Translations under genes and position numbers: made by a program
Notes under the pieces: generated by a model
Told to the model about the DNA's origin: nothing
What the model saw: only the letters and a program-made list of their open reading frames with translations
Database searches by the model: none
In this document: one piece after another, positions 60,244 through 64,000 of the stretch
Position numbering within the stretch: position 1 is the first letter of the stretch
How the letters are laid out: each line of letters starts with the position of its first letter
NCBI GenBank assembly: GCA_029204225.1
Contig: CM055093.1
Span: 45,988,338 to 46,052,337 of the forward strand
DNA: 64,000 nt
From: Diphasiastrum complanatum
Lineage: Eukaryota; Streptophyta; Lycopodiopsida; Lycopodiales; Lycopodiaceae
Direction: 5' to 3'

Positions 60244-60635
60244 GATGACGACGACGACGATAACGGTGATGGGTCTTACATGCAACAGGTTTCCCAGAGC
60301 AAACGCTTGCGGTGAATAGTCAAATATTAGAACTTTGCATGTATTTTCTTGATTGTATGTTGCACAAAGCTAGCATACCATTTCTTCTACGCTAGCTATC
60401 TTGATGTTGGAATAGGATTGTCAGATGGCTCGCAATTATTAATATCACAATTGTACCGAATCTATCAAACCAAGGCTTATGGGAAAAATATCTTAAAGTT
60501 AACTTCAATTCCATACTTCAGTTGATTGTGACAGCAGATTGTCATAGATGAGAGCGATTACGATCTCAGCTGGTGTATTTCCTTCAATTAAAGTCGGGTC
60601 CTCGAAGCACTTAAAACAACTTTCATCTTTTAGCA

Positions 60636-61474
<839 letters not shown>

Positions 61475-61622
61475 ACTATTCACCTGATTTGTAGTGGGGT
61501 TTCAATTGTTTGATATAACACTTTCGCTTCCCCAGCAAAGTTAGTTTGGAGCAACAGAAAGTTGACACCCTTATAACATCTAATCGATCATCCAAGATGT
61601 CGATGTGATTACATATATTCAA

Positions 61623-61624
<2 letters not shown>

Positions 61625-61714
<90 letters not shown>
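61625..61714. repeat. (GA)n microsatellite
   Basis: Uninterrupted GA run of about 90 bp, followed by purine-rich DNA and (CA)-rich sequence to about 61880. Confidence 0.98.
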
Positions 61715-61716
<2 letters not shown>

Positions 61717-61959
61717 CGAAGTGGGGACAACAATGAGGGAGATGAATGAGAAAATAAAGAGAGAGAGGGATTGACATGGGAGAGGGTGTGACCAGGGGAA
61801 GGGGATGAAAGGTGGAAAGGGACGACTGATGGCGACCCTCCACCCACTCCCCCCAACACACACACACGCACACGCACACAATCAATTGTCGCATGCCCAA
61901 ACTCTTCCACACACGTTTACGCACATGGGAAAGTATGGCATATACATACATATATACAC

Positions 61960-62055
61960 ATAGAAACACACATGTATAGGATTAGAGTATATATAGGGTT
62001 AGAGTTAGTGTCAGGGTTAGATATTAGGATTAGGTCTAGGATTAAGAGTGAGTAC
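61960..62055. repeat. GGGTTAG/TTAGGAT-type degenerate repeats
   Basis: Short repeats TAGGATTAGAG, AGGGTTAGAGTTAG and ATTAGGATTAGG follow one another. They resemble the TTAGGCA cluster at 55.1 kb and are loosely telomere-like. Confidence 0.6.
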
Positions 62056-62309
62056 AATACTGACCTGTATCAGCTTTAGAGTATAGTACTGACCTGCTGT
62101 ATGGACCTGTCAGACTGTATAAGAATTAGTATTGTGAAAAATCAATTTTTGATAATCAAGAGTAGTTGAGAATGATAATTCATGATGAATTTAGGTATGA
62201 AATTGAATTAGATCAATGCTGATCCATAGGATGACCAATCAATCAATGTTTAACAATATTCTAAATTTGTTTCAGACCTTAATTTATCTCTGGAAACCAT
62301 TTTCAAGTG

Positions 62310-62322
62310 GCACACACACACA

Positions 62323-62363
<41 letters not shown>
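62310..62363. repeat. (CA)n microsatellite
   Basis: (CA)n run with one interruption, within otherwise AT-rich DNA. Confidence 0.97.
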
Positions 62364-62366
<3 letters not shown>

Positions 62367-62827
62367 TACATTATTTAATGTGACATGTATACTAATATTG
62401 ATTTGTACTTGTCACAACTACAAAAAAAAGGAGCAGACGGTGATTGTGGACGACAAAAAAGAAGAAGCATTGGAACTACTAGAACTTTAAAAAAAAAAAC
62501 TTTATAGTTCCTATGCTGCGAAAATAGATTTTAATGTATTTAAGAGTGTTGAACTTGAAGTGATGTACAAAATAATGCACTATGAGATGCTTTAAGTTCC
62601 AATAGTAAGACTCTGATAGTGAGCTTTACTAGACTTGATTTAAGTTACATACTTATGACGTGCCTTAGGCTGAACTTATGGAATATGCTTAGTGTCGCTT
62701 TGGTGGCAACTCTATGTTGAATGTTTGGGCCAGTAACATTTCTGTGTTTTTGTGTTGTACGTACCGTAATTTTTTATGTACTAATAAGGTTTAGTGAATT
62801 CCCTTGGCTTTAGCTTGGTTCTTTTTG

Positions 62828-62830
<3 letters not shown>

Positions 62831-62869
<39 letters not shown>
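62831..62869. repeat. (CT)n microsatellite
   Basis: (CT)n run at the start of a strongly T-rich (plus strand) region that continues to the window end. Confidence 0.97.
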
Positions 62870-62872
<3 letters not shown>

Positions 62873-64000
62873 GTGTTCTCTTCTATGATGTTTTTTTGGC
62901 TCGAATGTCTGCGCCAGGATTCCTTCGGTGTGGCGCGCTTTACCTCTGCCTTTTTGTTAGTAGTTTCGGTTTGGAGCGGCGGTCTGATGGCTGCATTCTT
63001 CACGCCTTTTATTTATCTCTGCTCTACTGGTTTCCTGCGCTTCTCTTTGCTTTCGCTTTGTTTCTGTGGAGGTGGTTTGCTGCATTTTTTGGTGGTTTTC
63101 TGGAGCTGCGGGACTGTGGTGCTTTCATTCTGGCAGTTGTTTTCTCTTCTTCTTCGATGGCTTCTGATAAGGTGTTCTCTTCCGATTGTTGTTGTTTTTG
63201 TAGTACGTAGTTTACTGATTTTTGCATAGGATTTTTAAGAGTCTTCTTTGTTCTTCACTTCTTCCTTGTTGATGGTACGATGGAGGCTCTCTACTTGGCT
63301 TTCTACTGATCTCTGTTGCTGTGGGACTGATTGGAGCTTTCTTCTACTGGCTTTTTCTTTTTCTTTTTGTGCTATGGCTTCTGATAAGGTTTTTTCTTTT
63401 TCCTAATGCTGTTTTTTGGTTTCTTTGTTGTTGATGCTTTGTTTTTTCTGAGCTGAATAGGTTTTTTCTTTGCTTCTTGTTCTGTTTGTATGTTTTTGGG
63501 AATGGTTTTATGTTTTATGACTTATTGTTTGCTGAACTTGTTCATTTTTTTGCTCTGAGGCTTGTAGTTGACTTCTTTATGCTTCCCTGTTACTTTCATG
63601 ATTCTGGTTTTGATGGTTCAGGGTATGAGTTTTTCTTCTACTTGTTTTATAGTTTAAATTTCTTTTTGAGGTTACCCCTGTTGTTATAGTTAATGTGTAT
63701 TTGGCTGAGTTCTTTTTTACTAACTTTTGATCTCTTTAAGTATCCGTTTTTTCTTTTTTTTGGCATTTCGTTTTTTTAGTTCGTGGTTTGAGAAACTTTA
63801 GATTTTTCGTACTACTGTCTATATGGTTTTATTTGACTTATGTGGGTTTTAGATACTTCTTTTACTTTCGTGTATCCGTTTTTGACGGTGACTTTTTCTT
63901 GTTCTTTTACGTAGTCTTAGATTTTGTTAAAGTGTTTTCCAACAACTGTTTCTTTAGTTTGTTACTAATTTATGGGAGTCCCCTGTTGTTTTAGAATGTG
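62870..64000. repeat. T-rich region with a duplicated ~215-bp segment, no gene recognised
   Basis: The plus strand is rich in TTTCTT and TGTTTT. The segment ending ATGGCTTCTGATAAGGTGTT at 63157 recurs as ATGGCTTCTGATAAGGTTTT at 63373, about 215 bp apart. The surrounding text also matches (GGGACTGTGGTGCTTTC against GGGACTGATTGGAGCTTTC). The long open frames here are hydrophobic because of T richness and show no domain. It could be a leader or intron of a gene to the right. Confidence 0.5.

Noticed and set aside
62794-63229. Hydrophobic frames of about 140 codons as membrane proteins
   Set aside because: Hydrophobicity follows from the T-rich plus strand and a (CT)n start; no conserved motif is visible.

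Overview
This is nuclear DNA of a land plant. It has long GT-AG introns, a HUA2-type PWWP/CID gene, fragments of an SBP-box (SPL) gene and a plant-type ubiquitin-conjugating E2 gene, LTR retrotransposons whose primer-binding sites match initiator-Met tRNA, a CACTA (En/Spm) transposon, a LINE, Helitron-like ends, and very long (GA)n/(GT)n microsatellites. I cannot name the species. The divergence of the host-gene fragments would fit a non-flowering plant (fern, lycophyte, bryophyte or gymnosperm) as well as anything else, and that is only a guess.

Layout. 1-5.8 kb: nested retroelements. A 5'-truncated LINE (+) sits in the RNase H region of a decayed Ty3/gypsy element (-). It is followed by the chromodomain end of a second gypsy element (+), its polypurine tract, a 662-bp LTR with TG...CA ends, a primer-binding site and a gag stub. 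5.8-8.7 kb: intergenic. 8.7-19.9 kb: the one clearly intact host gene, an 11-exon minus-strand HUA2-like gene. I rebuilt it exon by exon, with every splice phase consistent, to 1,723 codons: PWWP, long charged linker, CID/RPR domain, proline-rich block and a WRPL C-terminus. 19.9-20.5 kb: its upstream region and a possible divergent first exon. 20.9-21.3 kb: two GC-rich foldbacks.

22.0-35.2 kb: apparently one ~13-kb CACTA transposon. Both ends carry arrays of a palindromic GTCGGAATCCGAC motif. Inside are a decayed TNP2 transposase (-) and a three-exon second transposase-like gene (+). TNP2 has been split by a ~6-kb Ty1/copia element with near-matching 5-bp flanks, and that copia element itself carries a ~1.7-kb internal inversion. 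A separate LTR plus leader fragment lies in the left arm. 35-51 kb: a graveyard of related copia elements (gag, RNase H and LTR pieces in both orientations, an internally deleted copy with three tandem primer-binding motifs, and a minus-strand copy with unusual sequence downstream of its GAG-pre-integrase region), a gypsy RT fragment and another palindromic repeat cluster.

50.5-64 kb: microsatellite-rich DNA. It holds a higher-order repeat built from long (CT)n blocks, Helitron-type hairpin/CTAG termini in tail-to-tail arrangement, telomere-like repeats, several minisatellites, an orphan E2 first exon and an SBP-box pseudogene that stops in a (GA)n tract.

Only the HUA2-like gene looks functional. 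HUA2 proteins are nuclear, PWWP-containing factors that influence transcript processing and flowering or developmental regulators in angiosperms. The other coding pieces are transposon proteins or broken gene fragments and do not form a pathway. Some repeat boundaries are approximate because no alignments could be run.
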